DNA of 64,000 nucleotides, taken from the NCBI GenBank assembly GCA_025506515.1, contig CM046452.1:103832559-103896558 (forward strand). The letters are read 5' to 3'. The DNA comes from Flaveria trinervia (taxonomy: Eukaryota; Streptophyta; Magnoliopsida; Asterales; Asteraceae). The notes below the pieces were generated by a model. The model did no database searches. It saw only the letters and a program-made list of their open reading frames with translations, and was not told the origin of the DNA. Positions 23,435-34,369 of the stretch are shown one piece after another (position 1 is the first letter of the stretch; each line of letters begins with the position of its first letter). Position numbers and translations under genes: made by a program.

Positions 23435-26057
23435 ATGGTGGTGGATGACGGGAGTCCGAAGAGCCCAGAGGCGAAGCTAGGGCTTGAAGTGGAGGACCTG
23501 TGGGATATACAGGAGCCACAGTTGTCTCCAACGGAGAAGCTTAATGCTTGTTTCGAAAGCATTCCTGTTTCAGAGTTTCCACAGGCTTCGTCTTCACAAG
23601 GTATTTCTATGCCCCCTTTTGCTTGATTTCAATCAGACCTCAGTCTGCAGATCATGTACACGGGAGCTCAGCAATCAGGAAGATGTCGCTGTTTCAGTGT
23701 TTCAGATCATGTATTTGATCAAATGCTCTGAATGATCCGCACAATTAATCATGTTTTCAGCGATCAATGTTGTTACAATCGCAAATGTGTGTAAACTAAT
23801 AAGAAACTCAAACATGTCGCAATTCATAGATTTGTATCAATTAGTAAACATTCCTAATGATTTGTACCAAATCTGTACTGAATGGAGAACTGTAGGATGA
23901 TTAAATTCTAAACGGCATTGGAAGATGATCGTGATACTGATTTTGTCATTGATTTTACAGAGTTTATGGATCATGTTGGTGGATTGTTTTTGTTTAGTAT
24001 ATAACATATGTTTTGATTATATGAAATAGAGTATATGAACGTGAGGATTGTAAGGATGTTAAGATGATTAAATCTCTGATTATTAATTTTGCATCGCTTG
24101 TTCAGTGATTGAGATCAAATCAGATGCTAGTTTGGGTGAAGCAGTTCAATTGTTGTCCCAAAATAAAATTCTCAGTGCACCTGTTGTGGATGTTGATGCA
24201 CCAGAGGATGCAAGTTGGATTGACAGATATCTCGGGATAGTAGAGTTTGCAGGCATTGTGGTCTGGATTCTGCATCAGGTGCATACCTATTTCGTTATAT
24301 TAGAGTTCAATAACTCAAATGTATTAACAGATAATAAAAATATACCGCATTTATTTAACATCTGCAGTCGGAAAAGAAAGTGGGAATAGATGCTGCTGAT
24401 GTATTCGCTAAAGCATTACAAGATTCCACAGGGCCTGCTGTTGCAGCAGCGGCGAGTGGGATGTCTTCCCCACGATATAGAAGTTCACAACCTGGGTCTC
24501 CGAAAACAGATGGCAACTTTTTTGAATCATTGACTTCTTCTGATTTCTATAAAAACACAAAGGTCTGATCCAAGTGGTATTTGATATTTTACACTACGTG
24601 AAACTCTAGACCATATTTTTAACTTTTTAAAGATGTAATACAGGTTAAAGATATCTCAGGAACGTTTCGGTGGGCTCCATTTCTGGCACTGCAACCATCC
24701 AACTCCTTTCTTACCATGCTTTTACTGCTATCTAAGTACAGAATGAAGAGTGTTCCAGTAGTTGATTTAGGGGACAGAAAGATAGAAAATATTATCACAC
24801 AATCAGCAGTTATTCATATGTTGGAGGAATGTGCTGATCTCCAGTGGTTTAAAAGCTGGGGATCTAAGAGTTTACAGGAACTTGGTCTTCCTCTTATGAA
24901 AAATAATCGGATTATTAAGGCATGCAACTTAGACCCTAATTCTATTTCTCAGTTGCTATGGGGGTAGATCTAAACTTTTTTTTTATATTTCTTTTGAAAT
25001 AAAAAATATGTTACAGGTGGATGAGGATGAACCAGTTCTGCAGGCATTTAGAATCATGCAGGAGAAGGGCGTTGGTGGGGTGCCAATTGTTGCTAGCGGT
25101 GGGAGCAAGGCAGTTGGTAATATAAGTATCCGAGATATTCAATATCTCCTAATTGCCCCCGAGATTTACAAAGATTACAGGTTGGGTACAAATACTCAAC
25201 CATTTGCTTTTACATTAAGATAACAACTAGGAGTAGCAACCAGCAGTACGGACGAGTCTTAGGTGGGGTACAACGTATTAGTAACTTTTGTACTGGTTGG
25301 GTCGACCGGAAATACTTAAGTCCAATTTTTTAAAGTTTCTATCACCAACTGGTGTGTCAAATAAGAATACAAACATTATATTATTTCATTGCAAGTAAAG
25401 GATTAACTTCAAAATTTGTCATTGTAGGTAAAAAATGTTTTTTTAACACTCTAACATAGTTTTCGTTTGTCGTGCATAAGTAACCTTCTATAGTAAGTAA
25501 AATGGCTATACAAAACAAATTATTTGGAAAAAGATTGAAAGCATGTTACAATAGAAAACGATGTCTTTGTACACAAAATGACAAATCAGTAAAGGCAAGT
25601 TAATTTTGATGCAATAACCCCAAACTAAATGGGGCCAATTTGGTCACTGATCTTGCAGATCCAAAACCAAATAAATTATTGTTTAACCTATTGACAAGAA
25701 TAGTAACATGACATAAAAGAAGGCAGATAACTTGTATTGGTTTGGGGTTTTTCCTGCAGATCTATCACAGCAAAGAACTTCCTAACAGCAGTTAAAAACT
25801 ACTTGGAGCAGAATAAAAAGGAATCCCCTTTGATGAGTGGTATGGTTAGTTGCAAAAAAGAAGACACACTTAAAGATGTGATCATGAAACTCGATTCCAT
25901 GAAGATTCATCGTATATACGTAGTCGATGGAGAAGGGAACCTTGAAGGGTTGATAACTCTCAGAGATATAATTTCAAAGATAGTACATGAACCTAGAGGA
26001 TATTTCGGTGACTTCTTTGATGGTATTCTACCCATACCTCAAAACTCTAGGGTTTAG
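23435..26057 (+). CDS. KING1: SnRK1 regulatory subunit gamma-1 (KING1), copy A
   Basis: Six exons: 23435-23600, 24106-24278, 24368-24562, 24644-24919, 25017-25180, 25760-26057. Phases agree and give 423 residues, the usual KING1 length. It opens MVVDDGSPKSPEAKLG, then EDLWDIQEPQLSPTEKLNAC typical of KING1. Four CBS motifs in two Bateman pairs lie at roughly residues 55-110, 180-250, 270-325 and 345-415, with signatures APVVDVDAPEDASWIDRYLG, PVVDLG, GGVPIV and IHRIYVVD. There is no N-terminal CBM48, so it is not the KIN-beta-gamma type. CBS pairs bind adenine nucleotides in this family; the protein is a regulatory subunit of the SnRK1 energy-sensing kinase. Intron 4 starts GC. The 3' neighbour EXO70 converges. 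Intact. Confidence 0.93.
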
Positions 26058-26500
26058 TAAAAAGCTATAACTTTGTAATAAAATATATATACTTTTTTTT
26101 TTAATTTTTGTTAGTATGAATTCATTTAAAAAAACGTCCTTTGTAACAAGGGCGTTTTTGTTAGGAAGAGTCTTTAATTTGTAAGTTTCTTTGTTTACTT
26201 ATAGTTTTCATTTCTATATTGTGTATTTAAAATAATCTTTGAGTTTAAATAATCAGGATGTTGAGCTCATTTGTTAAAAACCAAATATAACATACAACAA
26301 GGAGACCATCAAGTACCATAACACGATGACATAAGTTACATGTGACAAGATCTAACATACATGTACAAAATTAACACGTTTACTACCTTCAACCCAATCC
26401 CTGTTGACACACAAACAACAAAATGAGACCGCCGGATTTAACAGACGAAGTCAAGTAACATACCTGCTAGTTGCCGCTAAGGGTCTTGCACGACTGCATC
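26058..26500. other. Convergent intergenic region between KING1 and EXO70 (copy A)
   Basis: 443 bp holding the 3' ends of both genes. An AATAAA-like word (TAATAAAATATA) stands just after the KING1 stop, followed by a T run. CTTTGTAACAAGG at 26139-26151 is a short GC-poor inverted repeat. Nothing coding is supported; the ORF at 26404-26595 is the antisense of EXO70's end. Confidence 0.6.
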
Positions 26501-28076
26501 CTATGTACTTTTTCTCTTTATATTGTTCAAAACTGCAGGTTTTCCTTCGAAAAAATCGGACAAGTAATTCTCTAAATCATCAAGGGTATATTTGACATAC
26601 TTCCCAGCATGTTTTCCACTCTCCAACTGACTTCCAAACCTCCCTACAAATGCACGGTAAGCAGGAAGAACTTTCTCAGATATTGATATTCGAAGTTCTT
26701 CACGAAGTTGATCGTCAGGGACCCTCCAAAGTGATTGTATCCTATGAATTTCTTCAAAACATGCATTAAAGTTTTTAAACCTTTCTTTAAGAAGTAATTT
26801 AGATGCACTATTTGACCCCCCGCCTATCCCTTCATCCTTCAACCACAACAAGGCTTTCCCCCATGCTGATCTGAGATAACTTGTGTGCCATTGACGAATC
26901 TGACCACTATGTTTGCGAATCCATCGATCACCCAAAAGGTTTCTAAGCTCAGAACCCTTTACTTTTTGAACAATGTAAAGGATGTTGTTCATCAAGAATA
27001 TGTATCTCAGCGCGTCATCATCATACAGTCTTGATTTCTCTTCAAGATTCGCTTCTAAAGAAGTGATTAGTGATAGTAACCGAACTGAAACAGGAGATAA
27101 AGTATCACCACTGTCGATATCATCAACTTCTGTAGAATTCAGATCATAATCTTGACTGTTTGGCAGCAGGGTGTTTAACGAATCACTATAATCAACCAGT
27201 AATCTGACATAATTCATAACATAACGAGTTACCGGATGAATCTCACCCCCCTGCAAAGCCCTTTTTGAATTCTCACCCTTCACAGCATTCTCAAACTCCA
27301 CAAATGTTCCAATGGCTGCCTCACCTAATCCACTTAAAACAGCTGTTACTTCATTGCAAATTAATTCACCAGATTCATCACTGAAAAGCATTTCAACATC
27401 AGGTAAAACGTCTGCAACAACATCATACATATCAAGAATCCGAAAAAGCTTCTCTGAAGATCTCTGCCCAACTGCAATTGCTTCCCCAAAATTCAAAAGC
27501 TGCATCACACATCCTTTTGTAGTCTCGACGAAACTGATTTCTTTGATCAGTTCCGACTCACTGAACACCTGTTCACACAACTGTTTCTCCCCAACCAGAA
27601 GAACTTTGACAACAATTTTCACTGCTTGAATCCACTTCTTCATCTTCTCATCCAAAACCTTCCATTCAATCCTCTGCACCTCCTCAATACTAAGCCTTTC
27701 AACCCCGAGAATCGACAAACACTCATCCAACACATCGCGACGAACATTAATGTACACTTGACAACACTCCTTCTCATAGCCAGACCTAATCATCCTATCA
27801 GCAATGGCTTTAAGCTCCTTAATCGCATCTGTATTAATCAAATCAACATAAACATCACCTCCTAAGCTCGGACCTCTTTCATGATGATAACCACTTCCTC
27901 CACCATCATCATCATCCTCTCTATAGCTCTCAAAATCGTCCTCAATTTCAATCTCGTTAGCCGCAAACGAAAGAGAACCCTTACGGATCGATCCGTACAG
28001 TCGATCTACATCCAACGGAACCGTGCTACGAATCAAAACATGAAGAAACTCATCTTCAAGCTTCAGCATAGCTAAC
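26501..28076 (-). pseudogene. EXO70: EXO70 exocyst subunit, 5'-truncated and fused to LTR1 (copy A)
   Basis: An uninterrupted 522-codon frame (28069 to 26501) covering the middle and C-terminal EXO70 domain, with landmarks MQLLNFGEAIAVGQRS, HPVTRYVMNYVRLL, DALRYIFLMNNILYIV and KYTLDDLENYLSDFFEG. EXO70 binds phosphoinositides and tethers secretory vesicles to the plasma membrane as part of the exocyst. The family is usually 600-690 residues; about 140 N-terminal residues, present at 61850-62242 in copy C, are missing because at about 28077 the sequence switches into inverted LTR1. The first Met is an internal family position. Normal promoter and start are lost; LTR-driven expression of a short form is possible. 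Confidence 0.85.
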
Positions 28077-29884
28077 TACATCAACTTTAGCACCAAATAG
28101 GCTTGTCAGTCCCAAAGATTTAAGAAGTCGCCAGGCCAGCAATAGTTAATGATTGTAAACAAAATATGTATCTCATATAAGACTTACAATAACACAAATA
28201 ACCATGACAAATAAAATTATGGAATGAAGGTGCTTTACAAGATTTAAACATTTACAAGTGTATGTTAATAAGATTAACATGTTTCACCCAAAAAACGGTA
28301 TGAAATAATGTAAAAAAGGGGCAAGAAAAACTCATTTGGCAAAATAAGTATAAGTATGACAATTAATAAGAATGATAATAGACGTCGTTCCATCGTAAAT
28401 CATCACAAGGCACCTAAATACATATATTTACAAAGTTTAACGTCTTATATCAAGTTTAACGAATTTACAAGAACTAGGGTTTCAAGTGAAATTTGGGAAG
28501 TTTATGTTAGTACATTAAATAAAGAAATATGCCATTTATGTGTTTTAATATATAGAAAATGAAATTAAATCATTTATAATAATTAATAAAGTTTAAGTAT
28601 AAAATTTAAATAATTATTTGAAATAGTCATGATTTAAACGATAACAATTAAAAGAAAACGCTTTAACCAATAATAAATTATTATTTATTATTTACAATCC
28701 ATTTTATAAGAAATTATCCAAGAATAACCTTTGTTCAAATGTTTTATTAAAGATATTTAATTATTTAAATTTAGAAAAATCACATAAAATAATTTGGTGT
28801 CCTTAAAAATATTTAAAGTTTACAAAACTTATTTTTATATTTATTATAAATTTTCTACAATTTATTTAAAGGCTGTAAAGCCTTAAAAAAATATTTGAGG
28901 GTGCCCGAGTTTGAACCCGAAACCTTATGTTTAGAACGTGAGTGTGTAACTAATAGACCAGGGCCGCAATCGTGGTAGATGATAGTTTTTAAATTATAAA
29001 AACACAACCATATAGATGCCCCCAAACCCCATATACCCTAGAACGCTTTTGATCCCAATTGAGCATTAGTTTGATAACGATTACAAAAATAAACATGGGG
29101 CTTTGATTCCCCATGTAATTTCGAGTAGGTACATATGTTTAATTACCCGATTTGAAAATAGATGGAAGATGAATAAGCTATGAATAGGCCACGACACACG
29201 TAAAGCTTGTTTGATGTTCAAATGATGAGGGTAATCAAATTAATTTCGTTGATAGTTTCAGATGGTGTTCTTGATGCAAAGCCCCTTGTTAATTTAGGTT
29301 CAATTTGTTCGAAGATTGGGTTTCGATAGAGTTGTAGGTCGCGGAAATGGAGAGAATCGGAGGTGTAATTTTTGTGTGTTTAAGGTGCAAATTGAGAGTT
29401 GTAAACGATTAGGTTTAGTTAGATGATTGTTTAGGTTCGTTTGATTAGATTATTATTATGATTAAGTGTTCGAACGACCATGGAGTTTATGGCATCGGTT
29501 ATGCTCTCGATGGAGCTTCGTAACCTATGCTTTGATTCGTTTATTTGATGATTACTAGTTCGAATCAAGTTCTAGAAGGGTTTGGTAACGGTTTTAGATC
29601 ATGATTTGATGAAATTTGATGATTATAAGGTGGCCGGAGTGTTTGGCCGACAGTGGCCGCGTGGGTTGCCGGAGTTATGGGGGGGGGGGGTTGGTTTAAA
29701 TGTTTGGTTAATTACGCAAATGGCCCCTTGGTTTTCAATTTAACATTTTATGTTAAAATCTTTCTTTTAAAGTTTTAAAGTTAACAAACCAACCCCCTTA
29801 ACTTTCTTAATTTAAGTTTTAAATATTTTTAAGTTTAACAACTCTTATAAATTGTTATAAATGTTATTATTATTATTATTATTA

Positions 29885-29922
<38 letters not shown>

Positions 29923-30193
29923 GTATAACTTATTATTATTTTTACTATTATTATCATTATTAATGTTATTCATTGTTATTACTATAACTATTATTATTAT
30001 TACTATAGTTATTATTATTATAATTATTATTTTTCAATCTAATAATTATGTTGTTAAGTTTTATATTAAAAAAATTAAAACCAACAAACAAATAAGCATA
30101 AGTAACCCACAAATTTCATAAAATACATAAATAGTCCTTGCAAGAACATAACGACGTTAATTTTTAATTAACAAAAAAATACGAGATGTTACA
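28077..30193 (-). mobile_element. Inverted LTR1 lacking its outer end (left arm)
   Basis: The minus strand begins TGTAACATCTCG (30193) and runs to 28077, where it joins EXO70. Compared with 15898-18492, the last roughly 470 bases including the GTGTGACA terminus are missing. It contains the ATT array (29865-30030), poly-G near 29680 and a tRNA-like module at about 28897-28967. Confidence 0.8.
28897..28967 (-). repeat. tRNA-like module in inverted LTR1 (left arm)
   Basis: Near-identical to 17197-17267, with box A-like TGGTCTATTAG and box B-like GGGTTCAAACTCGGG. Confidence 0.5.
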
Positions 30194-30488
30194 ACGGTCG
30201 GCGGCGATTTGTCGCTACCTAGGGCACAAAAAGTAGCGGAGGAAATGGGAACACCATCCACGCACCCGGCAACGACGGAGGTGGGAGGAAGACCAGAGAC
30301 TACAACCGCCTTATATCGATGTGGGCGTCGCTAAAAAAGGGTCGTTAGTCGACAAGGATGGCAGAAATCGGTCAATCCAAGAACCCCAATGCATCCACAC
30401 GACGATAGTCGACCACCACATATCGGATCCATCACATGCGCCACACGCCGGCGTCAGATTTTGGGCAAGCCGAAGAGGTAACCACCTC
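30194..30488. other. Spacer between head-to-head LTR1 copies (left arm)
   Basis: 295 bp from ACGGTCGGCGGCG to AACCACCTC, framed on both sides by TGTAACATCTCG LTR starts reading outward. It is GC-richer than its surroundings. Short frames on both strands (30321-30563 plus, 30311-30496 minus) have no recognisable family. It is shared in near-identical form with 18493-18739, although the flanking LTRs there sit at another locus. Confidence 0.65.
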
Positions 30489-31580
30489 TGTAACATCTCG
30501 TATTTTCGGTTATTAAAAGTTAATTCTGTTTATTCTTATAAGGGTCGTTGTTGTCAATCTTAAAATTCATGAGTTATTTATGCATATTTCTTAGTTGTCA
30601 TTAAATTTTAATATATGAAAGTTAATAAATAAAGTATTAAATCGAACAATAATTATGAGAATGAGAATAATAATAATAATAATAATATAAATGAAAAGTT
30701 ATAAAAGTTAAAAGTTAGTTTAATAACAAACTTACAGCTAATGAAGGGGTTAGTTTTGCCATTTTGGAAAATTTAAAAGAAAGTAATTGCATGAGATAAT
30801 AAACAAATCAAACTACAGGGATCATTTTTGTAAAATTATTAAAACCCAAACCTTTCCCCCCTCACCCATGATTTTCCGGCCAAAATCCCGGCCTGTCACC
30901 GGCGGCCTCCGGCCACCACGAAAACCATAAAAAATAGCTCGTTTTAACGAACTGAGATGCTCATCGACTCAGGAAGATTCCTCGAACTTGAAACCGATAC
31001 TTAGTTGAACATTAAAGCTCGGTATTGAAAGGCTTCGAACCGAACACGCATCTCGATCGACATATAACCGTTTAACGTACAAATGATGATGATTAATCAA
31101 ATTAAACATATAGAAACGTTCGAATCATCATTTCTAAGCTTAATGCATAGTTAATTCGAGTTAATTAAACACCTAATTATAACCGAGGTGACCGAACTCG
31201 AACCAGGACTCGTTCGGCATCTCAACAAACAAATCAAGACTATATAATAGAGGGCTAATGCTTCCTTTGATCTCTTTAAACTCACTGTAAGCGCAAATTC
31301 ATAAAACATTCATCCATTTAACCGATTGCTAGGCACCTGTTCTTCGTGAGATAACCGAGACAAAACCGAGCATAAATACTACAAATCGAGCCTAATCAAG
31401 TAAGTACAATACATCATTCAACTCGATTTCCCTTAGGGATCAAAAGCCCTAAGGTTAATCGAGTTGAAACTCTCGAATCGTTGTTCAATTTTGGATTCGA
31501 GTAATCTAGGGTTTATATGAAATTGGGGATTTGATTGAAACTTGGTTTTTAACAATTAAAATCTGATTCATATCGCGGCT

Positions 31581-31653
31581 GAGGCCTATGGTTTACTGGT
31601 TAAGATCCTTACACTTTCAGCATGGGGTCCCGGATTCGAACCCGGGCACCCTC
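31581..31653 (+). repeat. 73-nt tRNA-like module in forward LTR1 (left arm)
   Basis: Same as 18812-18884 but box B reads GGATTCGAACC, one base off consensus. It is followed by a long TTTA array (31665-31752). Confidence 0.55.
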
Positions 31654-31660
31654 ATGCAAT

Positions 31661-31702
31661 TTATTTATTTATTTAGTTATTTATTTGTTTATTTATTTAT
31701 TT

Positions 31703-31746
<44 letters not shown>

Positions 31747-31752
31747 TTTTTT
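31661..31752. repeat. (TTTA)n microsatellite
   Basis: About 90 bp of TTTA with a few TTTG/TTAG variants, directly after the tRNA-like module. The mirror copy is 47339-47434 and differs in length. Confidence 0.9.
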
Positions 31753-32170
31753 AGGCCTTTTAAGCTATGATTTTATTATAGAAAATTTATAATAAATATA
31801 AAAATAACTTTTATAAACTTCGAATAATTTTAAAGTCATCTAAATATTTCTTAAAAAAATTAATTCTTGTACAATATTTTAACATTTTATTATCTATAAA
31901 TGTTATAACTAAATAATTTTTATAAAAGTAGATTCATATAATAATTATTAATTATTATTGGTCTATATGTTATCTTTAATTATAGAATCATAAAATGTAT
32001 ATACGTTTTATAATCAAATTTTATAAATTTTTTTATAAAGGATTTAATTCCTTTAAAATTTTTATAAATAGTACTTTACTTAAGAGTTCACTAATCTTAT
32101 TTATGAATCCCCAAATTCTAGTACCCTAGTTTACATTAAATCATTAACCTTATTATTAACTTAAAATTTG

Positions 32171-32203
<33 letters not shown>

Positions 32204-33034
32204 TATATATATTTAGGTACCTCGTGAAGGTTTACTTTGGAACGTTGCTTATTATTCTTATTAGACATCTCTTTTATACTTATTGAACATGTGAGTTTTC
32301 CTTGCCCCTTTGTTTTTTTACACTAATTTGGGGTGAAACATGATTACTAATACATAATGCACTTGTAAACGTTTAGACTTGTAAAGCACTTGCAATTCAT
32401 ATTTTTTTGTCATGGTTATTTGTGTGTTGTAAGTGTTTATATAAGATACATATTTTTGTTTACAATCATTAACTATTGCTAGCATGGCGACGTCTTTGAT
32501 CATTGGGTCTGACAAGCCTATTTGGTGCTAAAGTCGATGTATTGCTGACTCCTGATGACATATGCTTGTTCATGATGGGAACCAAATACACTTAGCCAAT
32601 CTTTTATACTTGTAATCAAGTCGAGGTTTGGTTGTGACGATATGTGTTCTATAACCTTACTTGCTTATGACCTATGACATGAATTGCTACTTGTAACTTT
32701 ATCATATTATGTATAAAAACCTTGGAAACTCACCAACTATTTATAATTGACCCTTTTATTTTTATCATGTTTCAGGAAATCCCCAAGTTTAAAGTGAACT
32801 TTTGAAGCTTGGAAATAAAACTAGGACTTGGACCTAGTTTAATAATTAAAATGTTATGTCATGTTTTTGTGATATGTTTAAACTTATTTCATGTTTGATA
32901 CTTATATTTGTATTTCTTTTTTTTGAAATTTATAAATTTAATATGTTTATCTAAATTATAGCGTTATGTGGTTGTGAACAATCTTAACCCTCACATCTCG
33001 ACGTTTCCGCCGTCAAGGTTGGGGTGTGACAGAT

Positions 33035-33046
33035 TGGTATCAGAGC
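33035..33046 (+). promoter_or_regulatory. Primer-binding site for initiator tRNA-Met (left arm)
   Basis: TGGTATCAGAGC, three bases after the LTR1 terminus. It defines the strand and 5' end of this gypsy element. Confidence 0.92.
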
Positions 33047-33727
33047 CCATAACTATAGGGATTTAGGTTATTAGAAATGGTGACCTAGACTATAGCTTAT
33101 GCATGAACCTCATAGGATAATATTTATATTCTTGGAAATATATATATTGTTACATGCTACATAATGCTATACCTTACTTATGTGCAACTTGATGCCTTAG
33201 CATAGGTTTGCCTTGTAATTGTTTAAACTTTGTTATTAGTCTCCCTAAACTTAACTTTGACTCTTTGACTCTCCCCGACAAATGAAACTTCTTAATCTTA
33301 TTCTCGTCAACACGTGGGAACTTATGCTTATGCTTATGATTTGAATATTTAGACTTATGTCTAATCTATGTTAAATCTCATCAAGGTTTTGATTACATGA
33401 ACCTAAGAAATTTGTGTGACACATAGACACCTGTATTCTGGATTTCCTGGCAAAAGGCCCTCGGGCTAAGGCAAGCATATCGCATAAATCCTACGGGACT
33501 AGTTATGCTTACCTGGGGATTTCTGGAATGAGTGATAAACTATGGTCAACATACACAAATTTCTAAGGCGAGTGGGTCAACTTACCTTGACGTGTCAACG
33601 TTTCCAAATGGTAATGCGTTACCAAATGGAACCATTCCATGTGCCTTACAACTTTTGCCTTATTCTTGTTGAACATTAATCTTCGTTGTTCCAATTCTCA
33701 TAGCTAACTCATTTTGTATATTCCAGC
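33047..33727 (+). other. Untranslated leader of the LTR1 gypsy element
   Basis: About 680 bp between PBS and gag without a long frame. No further signal recognised. Mirrored at 45361-46040. Confidence 0.6.
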
Positions 33728-34369
33728 ATGTCTCGTCATCATGGAAAACGTGGAAGTTCCGATCGTAAGTTAGCCGCCATGATTGCTCAACAAATGGCTG
33801 CTGTCATCCCGACCATGGTTGTTGAACTTAATAGCACCTTAATGACCAACGCTAGCAACAATAGTCATTGGAAAAATAGTGCTAACCAAGGGTGCAACAA
33901 CCAAACTTGCACTTTCAAGCACTTTAGCTCATGTAAACCCACTAGTTTTAGTGGTAAGGAAGGAGCCACTGGTCTTCTTGAGTGGTTCGAGAGCATGGAG
34001 AACACCTTCGTCAACTGTGAGTGTCCCGAGGCACTCAAAGTTCGTTATGCCACTAGCATGTTCCAACAAAGGGCTCTCACCTGGTGGAATAGCGAGAAAA
34101 GAAATCATGGGCCCGATGCTATTCTGGCACTTACTTGGGAGGAGTTCAAGAACATCGCTATCGCGAAGTTCTGCCCGAGAAGCGAACTACAAAAGTTGGA
34201 GGAAGAATTTTGGAATTTAAAGCAAAACGATGGTGATCATTTGGCCTACTCAACTAGGCATCCTGAGTTGAGTGTACTTCTGCCTCATATGGTCGACACT
34301 GTCCCTCGCAACATCGAGAAGTTTATCAAGGGTGTACCACCCCAAATTCAAGATGTTGTGGTGGGTAGC
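33728..34369 (+). pseudogene. Gypsy Gag fragment, cut by LTR2 insertion (left arm)
   Basis: Starts MSRHHGKRGSSDRKLA and keeps about 214 codons including the Retrotrans_gag core (SFSGKEGATGLLEWFESME, RYATSMFQQRALTWWNS, TWEEFKNIAIAKFCPRSE). Gag forms the particle. At 34370 the frame runs into TGTCACACCCCC, the end of an inverted LTR2, so the zinc knuckle and all of pol are missing. The mirrored copy at 44719-45360 differs at 33893, 34263 and 34356. Confidence 0.88.

Larger units (their letters stand above)
30489..33031 (+). mobile_element. 5' LTR (LTR1) of a Ty3/gypsy element (left arm)
   Basis: 2.54 kb, from TGTAACATCTCG to GGGGTGTGACA, followed after three bases by a PBS, so it is a bona fide 5' LTR. 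A TATATAA box at 31242-31248 probably marks the promoter, placing U3 at 30489 to about 31270. The tRNA-like module (31581-31653), a TTTA array and a TA array (about 32171-32212) lie in the transcribed R/U5 part. Confidence 0.85.

Noticed and set aside
24901..24967. KING1 exon 4 extended to the stop after ...SQLLWG as a real C-terminus
   Set aside because: The extension is intronic; splicing at the GC donor restores exact family alignment and the remaining two CBS motifs.
27312..27865. ORFs antisense to EXO70 (27312-27629, 27626-27865 and mirrors) as genes
   Set aside because: They lie wholly inside the EXO70 frame on the other strand and have no family features; they exist because of its codon use.
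31581..31653. Functional tRNA genes at the 73-nt modules
   Set aside because: Acceptor stems pair at only about four of seven positions, anticodon stems are poor, and all copies sit inside LTRs.
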